Shown: positions 51,786 through 62,174, counted from the stretch's first letter. The stretch is 64,000 nt of DNA from Olsenella sp. An293 (GCF_002159495.1 NZ_NFIT01000004.1:62001-126000), one strand, 5' to 3'. Numbers and translations are program-made. The notes: generated by a model from the letters alone, not told the origin.

Positions 51786-52298
51786 CTACTCGGCGTCCTT
51801 CTCGGCGGTCTCCTCGGCGGGAGCCTCCTCGACGGCAGCCTCCTCAGCGGGGGCCTCCTCGGCCTTGGGCTCCTCGACGGGAGCGGCCTCGACCTTGGTG
51901 ACCTTGGCCTTCTTGGGAGCGGCCTTGGGGGTGACGGGCTCGGTCACGATCTCCATGATCACGACCTCGGCGGCGTCGCCCTTGCGGGGGCCGAGCTTCA
52001 TGATGCGGGTGTAGCCGCCGTTGCGGTCGGCCCACATGCCCTGAGCGGCCTTCTCGAAGACCTCGCGGACGAGCTCCTTGTCGCCCACCTTGGCGATGGC
52101 GAGACGACGACTGGCGACGTCGCCCTTCTTGGCCCAGGTGATGACCTTGTCGACGTCGGGGCGGATGGCCTTGGCACGAACGTCGAGGGTCTTGATGCGG
52201 TCGTTCTCAAACAGGGCACGGATGAGGCTCTTCTTCATGGCCTTGGTGTGGCTGGCGTCGGTGCCGAGCTTCATGCCCCTCTTCTTGTTGTGTCGCAT
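51786..52298 (-). CDS. rplQ: Ribosomal protein L17 with acidic tail
   Basis: 170 residues. MRHNKKRGMKLGTDASHTKAMKKSLIRAL start and DKELVREVFEKAAQ; the L17 domain ends near residue 118 and a tail rich in Ala, Glu and Pro (about 50 residues) follows. Last gene of the alpha operon. Confidence 0.97.
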   Translation of the reverse strand: MRHNKKRGMKLGTDASHTKAMKKSLIRALFENDRIKTLDVRAKAIRPDVDKVITWAKKGDVASRRLAIAKVGDKELVREVFEKAAQGMWADRNGGYTRIMKLGPRKGDAAEVVIMEIVTEPVTPKAAPKKAKVTKVEAAPVEEPKAEEAPAEEAAVEEAPAEETAEKDAE

Positions 52299-52326
52299 TT
52301 CTAGCTTCTCCTAAATCCGGCTGCGC

Positions 52327-53268
52327 CTAGGCCTTGAGGGACAGGCCCATGGTCTCGAGCTTGTCCTTGACTTCCTCGATGGACTTGACGCCAAAGTTTC
52401 TGATGTTGAGCAGGTCGTTCTCGGAGAACTCGACGAGCTGGCGGACGGAGTGGATGCCCGCGCGCTTGAGGCAGTTGTAGGACCGGACGGAAAGGTCGAG
52501 GTCCTCGATCTGCTTGTCGAGCTCCACGTTGTCCTCCACGGCGCCCGTGGCGAAGATGGAGGCGTCCTCGACCGGCTCGTCCTCATCGGCCAGGCCCATG
52601 AACGCGGTCATGTGCTGGTTGATGATGTTGGCGGCCTCGACGATGGCGTCGCGCGGGGTGATCGAGCCGTTGGTCTCGATCTCGAGCACGAGGCGGTCGT
52701 AGTCCGTGTGACGGCCGACGCGGCAGGCCTCGACGGCCTTGGCGCAGCGACGCACGGGAGAGTAGAGCGAGTCGACGTGGATGATGCCGATCGGGTCGCT
52801 CTCGCGCTCATTGTCCTCGCCGGACACGTAGCCGCGGCCGACGCCGATGCGCATCTTCATGGTGAGGTGCGCGCCGGCACCCAGGGTGCAGATGACGTGC
52901 TCGGGGTTCACGAGCTCGAACTCGGCGGGGACGTTGAAGTCGCCGCCGGTCACGGTCATGGGGCCGTCAACAGAGATGCTGGCCTCGGCCTCGTCGCCGG
53001 TGCCCATCGAGCGGAAGACGAGCCCCTTGACGTTGAGGACGATGTCGGTGACGTCCTCGTAGACGCCGTCGATGGTCGTGAACTCGTGCTGGACGCCATC
53101 GATCTGGATGGCCTCGACGGCAGCACCGGAAAGCGAGGAGAGAAGGACCCTGCGCAGCGAGTTGCCGAGCGTATCGCCATAGCCGCGCTCGAGCGGCTCG
53201 GCGCTCACGCGCGCGAGGTTCTCGTTGATCTCCTCGACCGACACCTGGGGTCGGATGAATTCGGACAT
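52327..53268 (-). CDS. rpoA: RNA polymerase alpha subunit
   Basis: 313 residues. LERGYGDTLGNSLRRVLLSSL (dimerisation domain) and a C-terminal domain LSVRSYNCLKRAGIHSVRQLVEFSENDLLNIRNFG. ATG at 53268 with GGAGGTAGC. Confidence 0.98.
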   Translation of the reverse strand: MSEFIRPQVSVEEINENLARVSAEPLERGYGDTLGNSLRRVLLSSLSGAAVEAIQIDGVQHEFTTIDGVYEDVTDIVLNVKGLVFRSMGTGDEAEASISVDGPMTVTGGDFNVPAEFELVNPEHVICTLGAGAHLTMKMRIGVGRGYVSGEDNERESDPIGIIHVDSLYSPVRRCAKAVEACRVGRHTDYDRLVLEIETNGSITPRDAIVEAANIINQHMTAFMGLADEDEPVEDASIFATGAVEDNVELDKQIEDLDLSVRSYNCLKRAGIHSVRQLVEFSENDLLNIRNFGVKSIEEVKDKLETMGLSLKA

Positions 53269-53292
53269 TGCTACCTCCAAACCTGGTCGGGC

Positions 53293-53886
53293 TTACTTGG
53301 AGTAAAGCTCGACGATCAGCTGCGCGTCGATGTCGAGGTCGATCTGATCGCGCGTCGGCAGCTGGAGGACGGTGCCCTTGAGCTTCTCGATGTCAACCTC
53401 GAGCCAGGCCGGCACGGCCATGTGCTCGGAGGAGATGAGGGCCTCCTTGATGGGAAGCAGGTCGCGGGCCTTCTCGGCGACGGCGACGACGTCGCCGGCC
53501 TTCACCTGGTAGGAGGGGATGTCCACGCGCTTGCCGTTCACGGTGATGTGGCCGTGACGGACGGTCTGACGGGCCTCCTTGCGGGTGCGGGCAAAGCCGA
53601 GGCGGAAGACGACGTTGTCGAGACGGCACTCGAGCAGCATCATCAGGTTGTCGCCGGTGATGCCCTCGATCTTCATGGCGCGGTTGTAGTAGCCGCGGAA
53701 CTGCTTCTCGAGAACGCCATAGATGAACTTGGCCTTCTGCTTCTCACGAAGCTGGATGCCGTACTCGCTCTCCTGGCGACGACGACGCTTAGGCTCGCGG
53801 TGGGAGGTCTTGTTGATGCCCATCACGACAGGGTCGATGCCGAGCTGACGGCACCTCTTGAGGACGGGAGTCCTATCGATAGCCAT
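53293..53886 (-). CDS. rpsD: Ribosomal protein S4
   Basis: 197 residues with S4 RNA-binding domain (LDNVVFRLGFARTRKEARQTVRHGHI). No zinc cysteines at the N-terminus (C- form). ATG preceded by GGAGGAAT. Confidence 0.98.
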   Translation of the reverse strand: MAIDRTPVLKRCRQLGIDPVVMGINKTSHREPKRRRRQESEYGIQLREKQKAKFIYGVLEKQFRGYYNRAMKIEGITGDNLMMLLECRLDNVVFRLGFARTRKEARQTVRHGHITVNGKRVDIPSYQVKAGDVVAVAEKARDLLPIKEALISSEHMAVPAWLEVDIEKLKGTVLQLPTRDQIDLDIDAQLIVELYSK

Positions 53887-53901
53887 TGATATTCCTCCTA
53901 G

Positions 53902-54303
53902 CTACACGCGGCGACGCTTGCTCAGACGGCAACCGTTGTGCGCGATGGGGGTCTTGTCCTGGATGCCCGAAACCTCGAGGCCGGCGGCCTGGAGGGAACG
54001 GATGGCGGTCTCACGGCCGGAGCCGGGACCCTTCACGAAGACGGCGACCTTGTGCAGGCCGTGCTCCATGGCCGCCTTGGCAGCGGCCTCGGCGGCGAGC
54101 TGGGCGGCGAACGGCGTGGACTTGCGGGAGCCCTTGAAGCCGACGGTGCCGCCGGACTGCCAGGAGATCACGTTGCCCTGGGGGTCGGTGATCGAGACGA
54201 TCGTGTTGTTGAACGTGCTCTTGATGTGGGCCTGGCCCACGGCGATGTTCTTGCGCTCGGAGCGGCGCACGCGGGTGGTGCGCTGGTTCTTCTTCTGCGG
54301 CAT
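53902..54303 (-). CDS. rpsK: Ribosomal protein S11
   Basis: 133 residues, [25 protein letters not shown] and [18 protein letters not shown]. Between rpsM and rpsD in the alpha operon. Confidence 0.98.
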   Translation of the reverse strand: MPQKKNQRTTRVRRSERKNIAVGQAHIKSTFNNTIVSITDPQGNVISWQSGGTVGFKGSRKSTPFAAQLAAEAAAKAAMEHGLHKVAVFVKGPGSGRETAIRSLQAAGLEVSGIQDKTPIAHNGCRLSKRRRV

Positions 54304-54313
54304 TGTCTACTCC

Positions 54314-54685
54314 CTAGCCCCTCTTCTTGGCACCGATCTGACGCTTCTTGCCCTTGCGGGTACGAGCGTTGGTGTGGGTGCGCTGACCGTGGACAGGAAG
54401 GCCCTTGCGGTGACGGAGGCCGCGGTAGCAGCCGATCTCCATCAGACGGGCGGTGTTCTGCCTCACCTCGCGGCGAAGGTCGCCCTCGGTGGTGAAGTTG
54501 GCATCAATGTAGTCACGGATCTTGGTGACCTCATCCTCGGTCAGATCCTTGACGCGGGTGTCGGGGTTCACACCGGTCTCAGCGCAGATCTTGGTGGCGC
54601 TGGTGCGACCGATGCCGTAAACGTAGGTGAGTCCGATCTCGACGCGCTTCTCACGCGGCAGATCGACGCCGTTAATACGGGCCAA
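54314..54685 (-). CDS. rpsM: Ribosomal protein S13
   Basis: 123 residues from a TTG start (TTG GCC CGT ATT AAC gives [16 protein letters not shown]). AAGGAAG is 6 nt upstream and no ATG is available before rpmJ ends. [11 protein letters not shown] and the C-terminal [15 protein letters not shown] are typical. Confidence 0.96.
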   Translation of the reverse strand: MARINGVDLPREKRVEIGLTYVYGIGRTSATKICAETGVNPDTRVKDLTEDEVTKIRDYIDANFTTEGDLRREVRQNTARLMEIGCYRGLRHRKGLPVHGQRTHTNARTRKGKKRQIGAKKRG

Positions 54686-54699
54686 CTGAAGCTCCTTCC

Positions 54700-54813
54700 T
54701 TAGCCCTGACGCTGCTTGTGGCGCGGGTTCTCGCAAATGACGTAAACCTTGCCATGGCGACGAATGATCTTGCACTTGTCGCACATCTTCTTGACCGAAG
54801 GACGTACCTTCAT
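54700..54813 (-). CDS. rpmJ: Ribosomal protein L36
   Basis: 37 residues, [17 protein letters not shown] with zinc ligands Cys11, Cys14, Cys27, His32 (C+ form). Between infA and rpsM, the standard place. Confidence 0.97.
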   Translation of the reverse strand: MKVRPSVKKMCDKCKIIRRHGKVYVICENPRHKQRQG

Positions 54814-54898
54814 GCGTCTTTTCCTTCCGATCGTGCTGATACGAACTTATCTACTCGCCCAGCCGCTGGCGTGAATATCCGAGGCTGTGTGAGCGCGC

Positions 54899-55117
54899 CT
54901 ACTTGTAGCGGTAGGTGATGCGCCCCCTGGTCAGGTCGTACGGGGAGATCTCCACAACGACCTTGTCACCGGGGAGGATGCGGATGTAGTTCATCCTGAT
55001 CTTCCCGGAGATGGTGCAGAGAATGGTCTTGCCGTTCTCGAGCTCGACGTTGAACATGGCATTGGGCAGGGGCTCGACGACCTTGCCCTCAAGCTCGATG
55101 GCATCTTGCTTGCTCAA
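54899..55117 (-). CDS. infA: Translation initiation factor IF-1
   Basis: 72 residues from TTG at 55117 ([21 protein letters not shown]). This gives the exact family length; GAGAGG lies 9 nt upstream. One S1-like OB domain. First gene after a terminator, so it has its own promoter. Confidence 0.95.
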   Translation of the reverse strand: MSKQDAIELEGKVVEPLPNAMFNVELENGKTILCTISGKIRMNYIRILPGDKVVVEISPYDLTRGRITYRYK

Positions 55118-55175
55118 TGTTCTATCCCTCTCATCGCTGCCACAGCGACCAAATATCATACCTAATAATCACAAA

Positions 55176-55221
55176 AACTTCCAGGCTGCATCAGACGCAC
55201 ATAAGACGCAGCCTGGAAGTT
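55176..55221 (-). terminator. Terminator between map and infA
   Basis: 14-bp perfect arms AACTTCCAGGCTGC / GCAGCCTGGAAGTT with an 18-nt loop, followed on the minus strand by TTTTTGTG. This splits the spc and alpha parts. TATGAT at about 55157-55162 (minus strand) could be the -10 for infA. Confidence 0.8.
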
Positions 55222-55235
55222 CATGAGACGGGAAA

Positions 55236-56027
55236 CTACTCCTCGACGCCGCCCTGCATCGGGCACCACGGGCCCTGCTCGTCCTCGGTGAGGATGACGG
55301 GGCCGTCGGCCGTGATCGCAACGGTGTTCTCGTAGTGCGCGGCGGGCAGGCCGTCGCGCGTGACGACGGTCCAGCCGTTGGCGAGGGTCATGCACTGGTA
55401 GGTGCCCATCGTGATCATGGGCTCGATGGCGATGACCATGCCGGCCTGCAGACGAACGCCGCGACCGCGCTTGCCGTAGTTTCTGACCTCGGGGTCCTCG
55501 TGCATGACGCGGCCGACGCCGTGGCCCACGTAGTCGCGGACCACGCCGTAGCCGTTGCCCTCGGCGAGCTCCTGCACCGCAGCGCCGATGTCGCCGAGGT
55601 GGTTGCCCGGGACGGCCTGCTCGATGGCGGCCTTGAGGCAGTCGCGCGTGCACTCGCAGAGCGCCTTGTACTCCTCGGAGGGCTCGCCGACGTAGAACGT
55701 CCAGGCGTTGTCGCCGACCCACCCCTGGTAGGTGGCGCCGGTGTCGATGGAGATGATGTCGCCGTCCTGCAGCACCGTCGAGGGGGACGGGATGCCGTGG
55801 ACGATCTGCTCGTTGACCGAGGAGCAGATGCTCGCGGGGAAGCTGCCGTAGCCCTTGAAGGTGGGGGTGGCGCCGTGGAGGCGGATGAAGCCCTCCACGA
55901 CCTGGTCGATCTCCTTCGTGGTGACCCCGGGGCGCACGAGGGCCCCAGCACGACGAAGGGCCGCCTTGGACAGAGCCCCGGCGGCCTTCATCTGGTCAAT
56001 CTCAACAGGTGACTTGATGTTGATCAT
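55236..56027 (-). CDS. map: Methionine aminopeptidase, type I
   Basis: 263 residues. Metal ligands in IDTGATYQGWVGDNAWTF, GHGVGRVMHEDP, IEPM and YENTVAI. ATG overlaps the adk stop (ATGA). Removes N-terminal Met. Confidence 0.97.
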   Translation of the reverse strand: MINIKSPVEIDQMKAAGALSKAALRRAGALVRPGVTTKEIDQVVEGFIRLHGATPTFKGYGSFPASICSSVNEQIVHGIPSPSTVLQDGDIISIDTGATYQGWVGDNAWTFYVGEPSEEYKALCECTRDCLKAAIEQAVPGNHLGDIGAAVQELAEGNGYGVVRDYVGHGVGRVMHEDPEVRNYGKRGRGVRLQAGMVIAIEPMITMGTYQCMTLANGWTVVTRDGLPAAHYENTVAITADGPVILTEDEQGPWCPMQGGVEE

Positions 56028-56650
56028 AGACCGAGGAGACTCTTGGCATCGGCGTAGACAACGTCGACGGGACGGTCTCCGTCAACCTCCTTCAGAATGG
56101 AGTGACCCTTGTAGTACTCGATCAGCGGCGCGGTCTGCGTCGCGTAGACGTCCAGGCGGTGCTGGATGGTCTCGGGCTTGTCGTCATCGCGCTGATACAT
56201 CTCGCCGCCGCAGCGCGGGCAAGTGTCCACGCCGGCGGGCGCCGTGTAGCCGCAGTCGCGGCAGGTGCGGCGGGAGCTCAGACGCTCCACGATGACGGAA
56301 GGCTCAACGGAGACGAGCAGGGCGGCGTCGAGAGAGCGGCCCATGGCGGAGAGCTCGGAGTCGAGGGCCACGGCCTGCGCGGTGTTGCGCGGGAAGCCGT
56401 CGAGGATGAAGCCCGCCTGAGCGTCATCGGCCTCGAGGCGCTCCTTGACCAGGTCGATCACGAGGTCGTCAGGAACGAGCTGGCCGGCGTCCATGAAGCC
56501 CTTGGCCTTCTTGCCGAGCTTGGAGCCCTCCTTGATGGCCGCGCGAAGCAGGTCACCGGTGGAGATGTGGGCAAAGCCAAACTCTGCCACGAGCTTCTGG
56601 GCCTGCGTGCCCTTGCCCGCGCCCGGACCGCCGAGAAGAACGATGTTCAT
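56024..56650 (-). CDS. adk: Adenylate kinase
   Basis: 208 residues. GGPGAGKGTQA P-loop, FILDGFPRN, and a zinc LID with CRDCGY..CPRCGG. Makes ADP from AMP and ATP. Directly after secY, the standard order. Confidence 0.97.
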   Translation of the reverse strand: MNIVLLGGPGAGKGTQAQKLVAEFGFAHISTGDLLRAAIKEGSKLGKKAKGFMDAGQLVPDDLVIDLVKERLEADDAQAGFILDGFPRNTAQAVALDSELSAMGRSLDAALLVSVEPSVIVERLSSRRTCRDCGYTAPAGVDTCPRCGGEMYQRDDDKPETIQHRLDVYATQTAPLIEYYKGHSILKEVDGDRPVDVVYADAKSLLGL

Positions 56651-56695
56651 TGCAACCGCCTTTCTGTAGCCTGTCCCTACCCTGCCAACGACGGC

Positions 56696-57973
56696 CTACT
56701 TGAAGAAGCCGTCGTAATTGTGCATCTTGAGCTGGCTCTCGATGGACGAGAGGGTGTCCATGGCAACGCTCACCATGATCAGGATCGAGGTGCCGCCAAA
56801 GGCCTGGATCAGCGGATTGCCCGTGAACCAGAAGATGACCGTCGGCACGACGGCGAGAACCGCCATGAACAGCGCGCCCGGCAGCGTGATGTGATCGATG
56901 GTGCTCTTGATGTACTCGGCCGTGGCCGCGCCAGGACGGACGCCCGGGATGAAGCCACCCTGCTTGCGCAGCTGGTCCGCGGTCTCGGTGGGGTTGAACA
57001 CCATCGAGGAGTAGAAGTACGCGAAGGCCACGATGAGCAGGACGGAGAGCACCCAGTTGATCCAACCGGAAGAGAGCGCGTTGGCGACCGCCTGGACCCA
57101 GTCGACGCTCGGGAAGAAGACGGCGAGCTGAGCCGGGAGGTACAGGATGGCCGAGGCAAAGATGATCGGCACGACGCCGGCGGTGTTCACCTTGATCGGG
57201 AGATAGGTGGACTGGCCGCCCATCATCCGACGCCCCACGACGCGCTTGGCGTACTGGATGGGGATGCGGCGCTGGCCACGCTCGACGAAGACGATGAGCG
57301 GGATGACCGCGACGATGATCACGAGGGTCACGACCGTCAGGATGATGTTGCCCGCAGAGGTCACGGAGCTGATCAACGAGGTCGGCAGACCGGACATGAT
57401 GTTCGCGAAGATGATCAGCGACATGCCGTTGCCCACGCCGCGCTGGGTGATGATCTCGCCGAGCCACATGATGATCATGGCGCCCACGACCATCGTGAAG
57501 ACGACGAGGACGTCAAGCAGAAGCTCGGGAGCCCCCGCGTTGGCGAGGCTCACGCCATAGCTCCTGAACAGGAACAGGTAACCGATGGCGTTGAGCAGGG
57601 CGAGGCCGATCGTGAGATAACGCGTGTACTGCGTGATCTTGCGCTGACCGGCCTCGCCCTCCTTCGCGAGTTCGCCAAGGGACGGAATCACGGCCTGGAG
57701 CATCTGCAAGATGATCTGCGCCGTGATGTAGGGCATGATGCCGAGGCTGAACACGGACATGCGGGAAAGCGCGCCACCCGAGAAGAGGTTGAGCACGGCC
57801 ATAGCACCGCTCGAGGACAGCCCGGCCTGATAGGCGCTGAGCAGGTCCTGGAACGGGGCACCCGGAACGGGCAGATAGGCGCCAAAGCGGTAGAGCAGAA
57901 GAACGCCCGCCGTCAGCAGCAGCTTCTGTCGGAGCTCCGGAATGCGGAATGCGTTGGCGATTCCCTTTAGCAC
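56696..57973 (-). CDS. secY: Preprotein translocase SecY
   Basis: 425 residues, ten membrane helices. [29 protein letters not shown]-like [11 protein letters not shown] and the C-terminal [12 protein letters not shown] start at 57973 overlaps the rplO end by 7 bp. Confidence 0.97.
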   Translation of the reverse strand: MLKGIANAFRIPELRQKLLLTAGVLLLYRFGAYLPVPGAPFQDLLSAYQAGLSSSGAMAVLNLFSGGALSRMSVFSLGIMPYITAQIILQMLQAVIPSLGELAKEGEAGQRKITQYTRYLTIGLALLNAIGYLFLFRSYGVSLANAGAPELLLDVLVVFTMVVGAMIIMWLGEIITQRGVGNGMSLIIFANIMSGLPTSLISSVTSAGNIILTVVTLVIIVAVIPLIVFVERGQRRIPIQYAKRVVGRRMMGGQSTYLPIKVNTAGVVPIIFASAILYLPAQLAVFFPSVDWVQAVANALSSGWINWVLSVLLIVAFAYFYSSMVFNPTETADQLRKQGGFIPGVRPGAATAEYIKSTIDHITLPGALFMAVLAVVPTVIFWFTGNPLIQAFGGTSILIMVSVAMDTLSSIESQLKMHNYDGFFK

Positions 57974-58416
57974 GCCTGCTCGACCTTTCCTCCGGCCGCC
58001 TCGATCTTAGCCTGGGCAGAGGCGGAGACCTTGTCCACCTTGACGGTGAGCTTCTTGGAGAGCTCGCCGTCGCCGAGGACCTTCACGGGAATATAGTTGT
58101 GCTTGATGACGCCCTTGGCAACCAGGGCATCGGCGTCCACGACGTCACCGTCGGCGAACAGCGCCTCGAGACGGGCGACGTTCACGGGAGCGTACTCGAC
58201 GCGGTTGTGGTTGATGAAGCCGGGGAGCTTGGGGAGACGCATCGCGAGCGGCTGCTGGCCACCCTCGAAGCCCTTGCCCTTGCCGCCGCCGGAGCGGGAG
58301 AGCTGGCCCTTGGTGCCGCGACCGGCCGTGGTGCCGTGACCGGACGAGTTGCCGCGGCCGATGCGCTTGCGGTTCTTGCGCGAGCCCTCCGCGGGACGCA
58401 GATCGTTGAGCTGCAT
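57967..58416 (-). CDS. rplO: Ribosomal protein L15
   Basis: 149 residues, [28 protein letters not shown] start and [15 protein letters not shown]. Spc operon order. Confidence 0.98.
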   Translation of the reverse strand: MQLNDLRPAEGSRKNRKRIGRGNSSGHGTTAGRGTKGQLSRSGGGKGKGFEGGQQPLAMRLPKLPGFINHNRVEYAPVNVARLEALFADGDVVDADALVAKGVIKHNYIPVKVLGDGELSKKLTVKVDKVSASAQAKIEAAGGKVEQAC

Positions 58417-58425
58417 GAGTGACTC

Positions 58426-58611
58426 CTAGTTCTCTTCCACGGTGACAAGGTGCTTGACCTTGAAGATCATTCCACGAATGCTCGGGTTGTCGGGCTGGAC
58501 GACCTCGTCGCCGATCTTGCGGAGGCCGAGCGCCTTGCAGGTGGCCGTCTGGTCCTTCTTGACGGAGGCCACGGCGCTGCGCACGAGCTTGATCTTGAGG
58601 GACTGAGCCAT
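58426..58611 (-). CDS. rpmD: Ribosomal protein L30
   Basis: 61 residues, [29 protein letters not shown]. Between rpsE and rplO. Confidence 0.97.
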   Translation of the reverse strand: MAQSLKIKLVRSAVASVKKDQTATCKALGLRKIGDEVVQPDNPSIRGMIFKVKHLVTVEEN

Positions 58612-58613
58612 CG

Positions 58614-59135
58614 TTAGTTCTCCTTCCCGCAGAACATCTCGCCGACGGTCATGCCGCGACGCTCGGCGGCCTGCTCGGGGCTGGAGAGCTCCTTGAGGCC
58701 CTCGGCGGCGGCCTTGATGATGTTCATGGCGTTGTTGGTGCCGAGGGACTTCGAGAGCACGTTGGTGATGCCAGCGAGCTCGAAGAGCGGGCGCACCGGG
58801 CCGCCGGCGATGACGCCGGTACCCTCGATGGCCGGCTTGATCAGGACGCGGCCGGCGCCGTAGTGGCCCTCGACGGTGTGCGGAATCGTGCCGTGCTCGG
58901 TGACGGGCACCTTGAACATGTTCTTCTTGGCGTCCTCGATGCCCTTCTGGATGGCCAGCGGCACCTCGGCGGACTTGCCCATGCCGAGGCCGACGTTGCC
59001 CTTGCCGTCGCCGACGGCGACGAGGGCGACGAGGGACATGCGGCGACCGCCCTTGACGGTCTTGGAGACACGGTGGATGTAGACGACGCGCTCCTGAAGA
59101 TCCGTGTCCTGCTGGCGCTTACGATCTCGTGCCAT
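58614..59135 (-). CDS. rpsE: Ribosomal protein S5
   Basis: 173 residues. [22 protein letters not shown] and [17 protein letters not shown]. 2 bp before rpmD. Confidence 0.98.
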   Translation of the reverse strand: MARDRKRQQDTDLQERVVYIHRVSKTVKGGRRMSLVALVAVGDGKGNVGLGMGKSAEVPLAIQKGIEDAKKNMFKVPVTEHGTIPHTVEGHYGAGRVLIKPAIEGTGVIAGGPVRPLFELAGITNVLSKSLGTNNAMNIIKAAAEGLKELSSPEQAAERRGMTVGEMFCGKEN

Positions 59136-59144
59136 TGAATCCTC

Positions 59145-59513
59145 CTAGAACTTCAGGCCCGCGCTGCGGGCACCGTCTGCCAGAGCCTTGACACGGCCGT
59201 GATAGATGCGACCACCGCGGTCGAAGGTGACCTCGGTGACGCCCTTCTCGACGGCGCGCTTCCCGACGAGCTCGCCCACGAAGGTGGCGGCGTCCTTGTT
59301 GGAGCCGAGCTTGCCCGTGGCGCGGAACTCGGGGTCGAGGGTCGAGGCAGAGCAGATGGTCTTGCCGTCGGCATCGTCGATGACCTGAGCGTAGATGTTG
59401 GCGTTGGTGCGGTGCACGCTGAGGCGCGGACGCTCAGCGGTGCCGAAGATCTTGGCGCGGACGCGGCGCTCGCGGCGCTTGAGGCCGGCCTTCTTCGCCT
59501 GCTGCTTGTTCAT
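59145..59513 (-). CDS. rplR: Ribosomal protein L18
   Basis: 122 residues. [18 protein letters not shown] and [29 protein letters not shown] / GGTAATGG hairpin at about 59532-59553 precedes it, after rplF. Confidence 0.97.
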   Translation of the reverse strand: MNKQQAKKAGLKRRERRVRAKIFGTAERPRLSVHRTNANIYAQVIDDADGKTICSASTLDPEFRATGKLGSNKDAATFVGELVGKRAVEKGVTEVTFDRGGRIYHGRVKALADGARSAGLKF

Positions 59514-59571
59514 TCCTTCTCCTTAGACGTGCCATTACCTGACGGGGTAATGGTCTTTCCTAAACCTCAGG

Positions 59572-60108
59572 CTACTTGGCGGCCTTGCCGAGCTTCCTGC
59601 GGATGTGCTCACCCACGTAGTGGATGCCCTTGCCCTTGTAGGGCTCGGGCGGACGCTTCATGCGAATCTCGGCCGCAACCTGGCCGACCTGCTCCTTGGA
59701 GATGCCCTTGACGTTGATGTGGGTGTTGTCGGGCACCTCGAACGTGATGTTCTCGGGAGCGGGGTAGATCACGGGGTGGGAGTAGCCCAGGGAGAGGTCG
59801 AGGTCCTTGCCCTTGAGCGTGGCACGGTAGCCGACGCCGGTGAGCTCGAGCTTCTTCTCGAAGCCCTCGGACACGCCGACGACCATGTTGTGGAGAAGGG
59901 TGCGGGTGAGGCCCTGCTGGGCGTTGGAGGCGGTGGACTCGTCGACGCGCACGACGTGAAGCTCCTCGCCCTCCTCCTCGATCTTGACGAGGTTGGAGAA
60001 GGTGCGGGTCAGCTCGCCCTTGCCGCCCTTGACGGTAACGGTGGTGCCATCAACTGTCACAGTGACTCCGGCGGGAACCTGGACAGGCTGCTTACCAATA
60101 CGAGACAC
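59572..60108 (-). CDS. rplF: Ribosomal protein L6
   Basis: 178 residues from GTG at 60108 (SRIGKQPVQVPAGVTVTV). PEPYKGKGIHYVGEHIRRK is the L6 signature. Confidence 0.97.
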   Translation of the reverse strand: MSRIGKQPVQVPAGVTVTVDGTTVTVKGGKGELTRTFSNLVKIEEEGEELHVVRVDESTASNAQQGLTRTLLHNMVVGVSEGFEKKLELTGVGYRATLKGKDLDLSLGYSHPVIYPAPENITFEVPDNTHINVKGISKEQVGQVAAEIRMKRPPEPYKGKGIHYVGEHIRRKLGKAAK

Positions 60109-60136
60109 GTCAGTCTCCTTTCATTCCTGCCGGGAG

Positions 60137-60535
60137 TTACCAGATGTAGGCGATGACCTCGCCGCCGATGCCCTGCTTGCGGGCGTCGCGGTCGCACATC
60201 ATGCCCTTGGAGGTGGAAATGACGGCGGTGCCGAGGCCACCGAGAACGCGGGGGAGCTTCTCGGCGGTGGAGTAGATGCGAAGACCCGGCTTGGAGATGC
60301 GACGGATGCCGCGGATGACCTTCGCGTGACGGGCGCCGTACTTGAGGGTGACGTGCAGGGTCTTCTGCGGGGTCGTGTCCTCGACCTCGTAGCCTGCGAT
60401 GTAGCCCTCCTCGCAGATGACGCGGGCAATCTCAACGAGCACCTTGGTCGAAGGCATGGAGACCTCCGGCTTGTTGGCAGCGTTGGCGTTGCGAATGCGC
60501 GTCAGCATGTCAGAAATGGGATCAGTGATCTTCAT
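60137..60535 (-). CDS. rpsH: Ribosomal protein S8
   Basis: 132 residues. DPISDMLTRIRNANAA and STSKGMMCDRDARKQGIGGEVIAYIW. Confidence 0.98.
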   Translation of the reverse strand: MKITDPISDMLTRIRNANAANKPEVSMPSTKVLVEIARVICEEGYIAGYEVEDTTPQKTLHVTLKYGARHAKVIRGIRRISKPGLRIYSTAEKLPRVLGGLGTAVISTSKGMMCDRDARKQGIGGEVIAYIW

Positions 60536-60624
60536 GGATCATTCTCCTTCGGTAATGATGAACCTGCGTGTCCGGTTCGCCTGCACCCATGGCGCAAACG
60601 CCTGGACGCGAGAGCCCCGGGGTC

Positions 60625-60810
60625 CTACCAGCTCGCCTTGCGGACGCCAGGAAGCTCGCCCTTGCTCGCAAGCTCGCGGAAGCAGACGCGGCAGAGGCCG
60701 AACTTGCGATAGACGGAGTGGGGACGCCCACAACGCTGGCAGCGGTTCTGCTTGCGCGTCGAGAACTTCGGCTCGCGCTGAGCCTTGACGATCATCGATG
60801 TCTTAGCCAC
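60625..60810 (-). CDS. rpsN: Ribosomal protein S14, zinc type
   Basis: 61 residues with Cys24, Cys27, Cys40, Cys43 ([22 protein letters not shown]). An 89-bp gap separates it from rpsH. Confidence 0.97.
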   Translation of the reverse strand: MAKTSMIVKAQREPKFSTRKQNRCQRCGRPHSVYRKFGLCRVCFRELASKGELPGVRKASW

Positions 60811-60872
60811 AAATCCTCCTTCAGTGCACTCTTGGCGACCCGGGTCCCCGGGACGCCGTGACGATATTTGAC

Positions 60873-61430
60873 CTACTCAGCCTTGAACGGGAAGCGGAAG
60901 GCCTTGAGCAGCGCCTTGCCCTCCTCGTCGGTCTGAGCGGTGGTCACGATGGTGATGTCCATGCCGCGGGTGTGGTCGATCTTGTCGAAGTCGATCTCCG
61001 GGAAGATGAGCTGCTCGGTGACGCCCATGGAGAAGTTGCCACGGCCGTCGAAGCTCTTCGGGGAGATGCCGCGGAAGTCGCGGATGCGCGGGATGGCGAT
61101 GCAGATGAGACGATCGAGGAACTCCCACATGCGGTCGCCGCGCAGGGTCACCTTGGCGCCAATGGGCATGCCGGCGCGCAGGTGGAAGGTGGCGATGGAC
61201 TTGCGGGCGTGGGTCACGAGCGGCTGCTGGCCGGTGATGGCGCGCAGGTCGGCGACGGCGCCGTCGATGGCCTTGGCGTCCGTGGCGGCCTCGCCGACGC
61301 CCATGTTCACGACGATCTTCTCGATCTTGGGGATCTGGTTGACGTTCTTGTAGCCAAACTGCTTCTGGAGCTCGTCACGGACGGTGGCGAAGTACTGCTC
61401 CTTGAGACGCGGGACCATCTTGTCTGCCAT
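60873..61430 (-). CDS. rplE: Ribosomal protein L5
   Basis: 185 residues from ATG at 61430 ([17 protein letters not shown]), with GGAGAAG upstream. [16 protein letters not shown] and DIGVTEQ-like [12 protein letters not shown]. The longer open frame back to 61616 is repeat sequence, not protein. Separated from rplX by 768 bp. Confidence 0.96.
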   Translation of the reverse strand: MADKMVPRLKEQYFATVRDELQKQFGYKNVNQIPKIEKIVVNMGVGEAATDAKAIDGAVADLRAITGQQPLVTHARKSIATFHLRAGMPIGAKVTLRGDRMWEFLDRLICIAIPRIRDFRGISPKSFDGRGNFSMGVTEQLIFPEIDFDKIDHTRGMDITIVTTAQTDEEGKALLKAFRFPFKAE

Positions 61431-61674
61431 GTTCTTCTCCTCAACTCTTGGGGTTCTCAGCACGGGGTTTCTGACCTCGTACCTCCCGGCTTGGCGGGCC
61501 GGGAGCCATATGCGCGCGCCCGAGGCAGAACTGTCCCTACCTACAGACGCAAGGAAACAGTTTATGCCTTTGCACACAGAAATTCCAGCACGTCGTTCAC
61601 AGCGCGGAATGTCCACATTCCGCGGTCATGAGGGGCGACACGCGGCGTTGACCCCAAGCGAGCGCGCCCCGCTC

Positions 61675-61815
61675 GAGGGTGTGCACCCCGTCCTGAGGGT
61701 GCGCACACCGTCTGATTTCGAACGGCCCACGTTTGCACAGGCAGTCAATCCACTGAGAAGAACGCGCCGGACGGATGTGCGTACCTGCCCTCAGAGCAGG
61801 GCGCACGCACCCTCG
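61675..61815 (+). repeat. Boxed-core intergenic repeat (141 bp)
   Basis: Boxes GAGGGTGTGCACCCCG (61675) and GAGGGTGCGCACACC (61695); core GTTTGCACAGGCAG ... CTGAGAAGAACG; right boxes GTGCGTACCTGCCCTC (61777) and GCGCACGCACCCTC (61801). Same length as the copy at 27509 but with mostly compensating base changes (GTATGTAC to GTGTGCAC). Confidence 0.75.
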
Positions 61816-61869
61816 CAGGCCGATCGGGAGCGAGCTGCGGCCGCTGTCGCACTGAGCGCCCTTCGCGCG

Positions 61870-61937
61870 CCGAGCATGCCATATGGGACGGTTTCCCGGC
61901 AGCGGATGCCGGATTCTGTCCCATATGGCATGCTCGG
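61870..61937. repeat. Long hairpin with 20-bp perfect arms
   Basis: Arm starting CCGAGCATGCCATATGGG at 61870-61889 and its complement at 61918-61937; the loop carries a second stem CCGGCA-GCGGA-TGCCGG, so a continuous imperfect hairpin of about 68 nt. Confidence 0.9.
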
Positions 61938-62110
61938 GCGGAGGGGCCCAGGGGTGCTGGCGAAAAGGGCCGGAGGAGAACTCACGACCCGGCGGCAAGC
62001 CGCGCGTCCCGCCTCAGATGTCAACAACGGGCCAACCGCCCACCCGTGTCCCAGCCCCAGCCGCCCAACGATCCGCGCCCCATCGGTCGGAAGCGTGTGC
62101 CTACAGAGCA

Positions 62111-62174
62111 GAGCCCCCGGTATTCCGGAGAGAAGTTTCACGTAGCGCACTTCTCGTAGGAATACCGGGGGCTC
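62111..62174. repeat. Hairpin with 16-bp perfect arms
   Basis: GAGCCCCCGGTATTCC (62111-62126) and its complement (62159-62174), with inner AGAGAAGT / ACTTCTC. Starts 25 nt after the rplX stop on the minus strand, where it could stop or pause transcription. Confidence 0.9.

Noticed and set aside
56102-57970. 622-residue plus-strand reading opposite secY and adk
   Set aside because: High-GC shadow of real genes: very rich in His, Arg, Asp and Glu, no family motif, no ribosome site, and covers three known genes.
61430-61616. N-terminal extension of ribosomal protein L5
   Set aside because: The open frame upstream of ATG 61430 is repeat-containing sequence; the ATG has a ribosome site and gives the family length.
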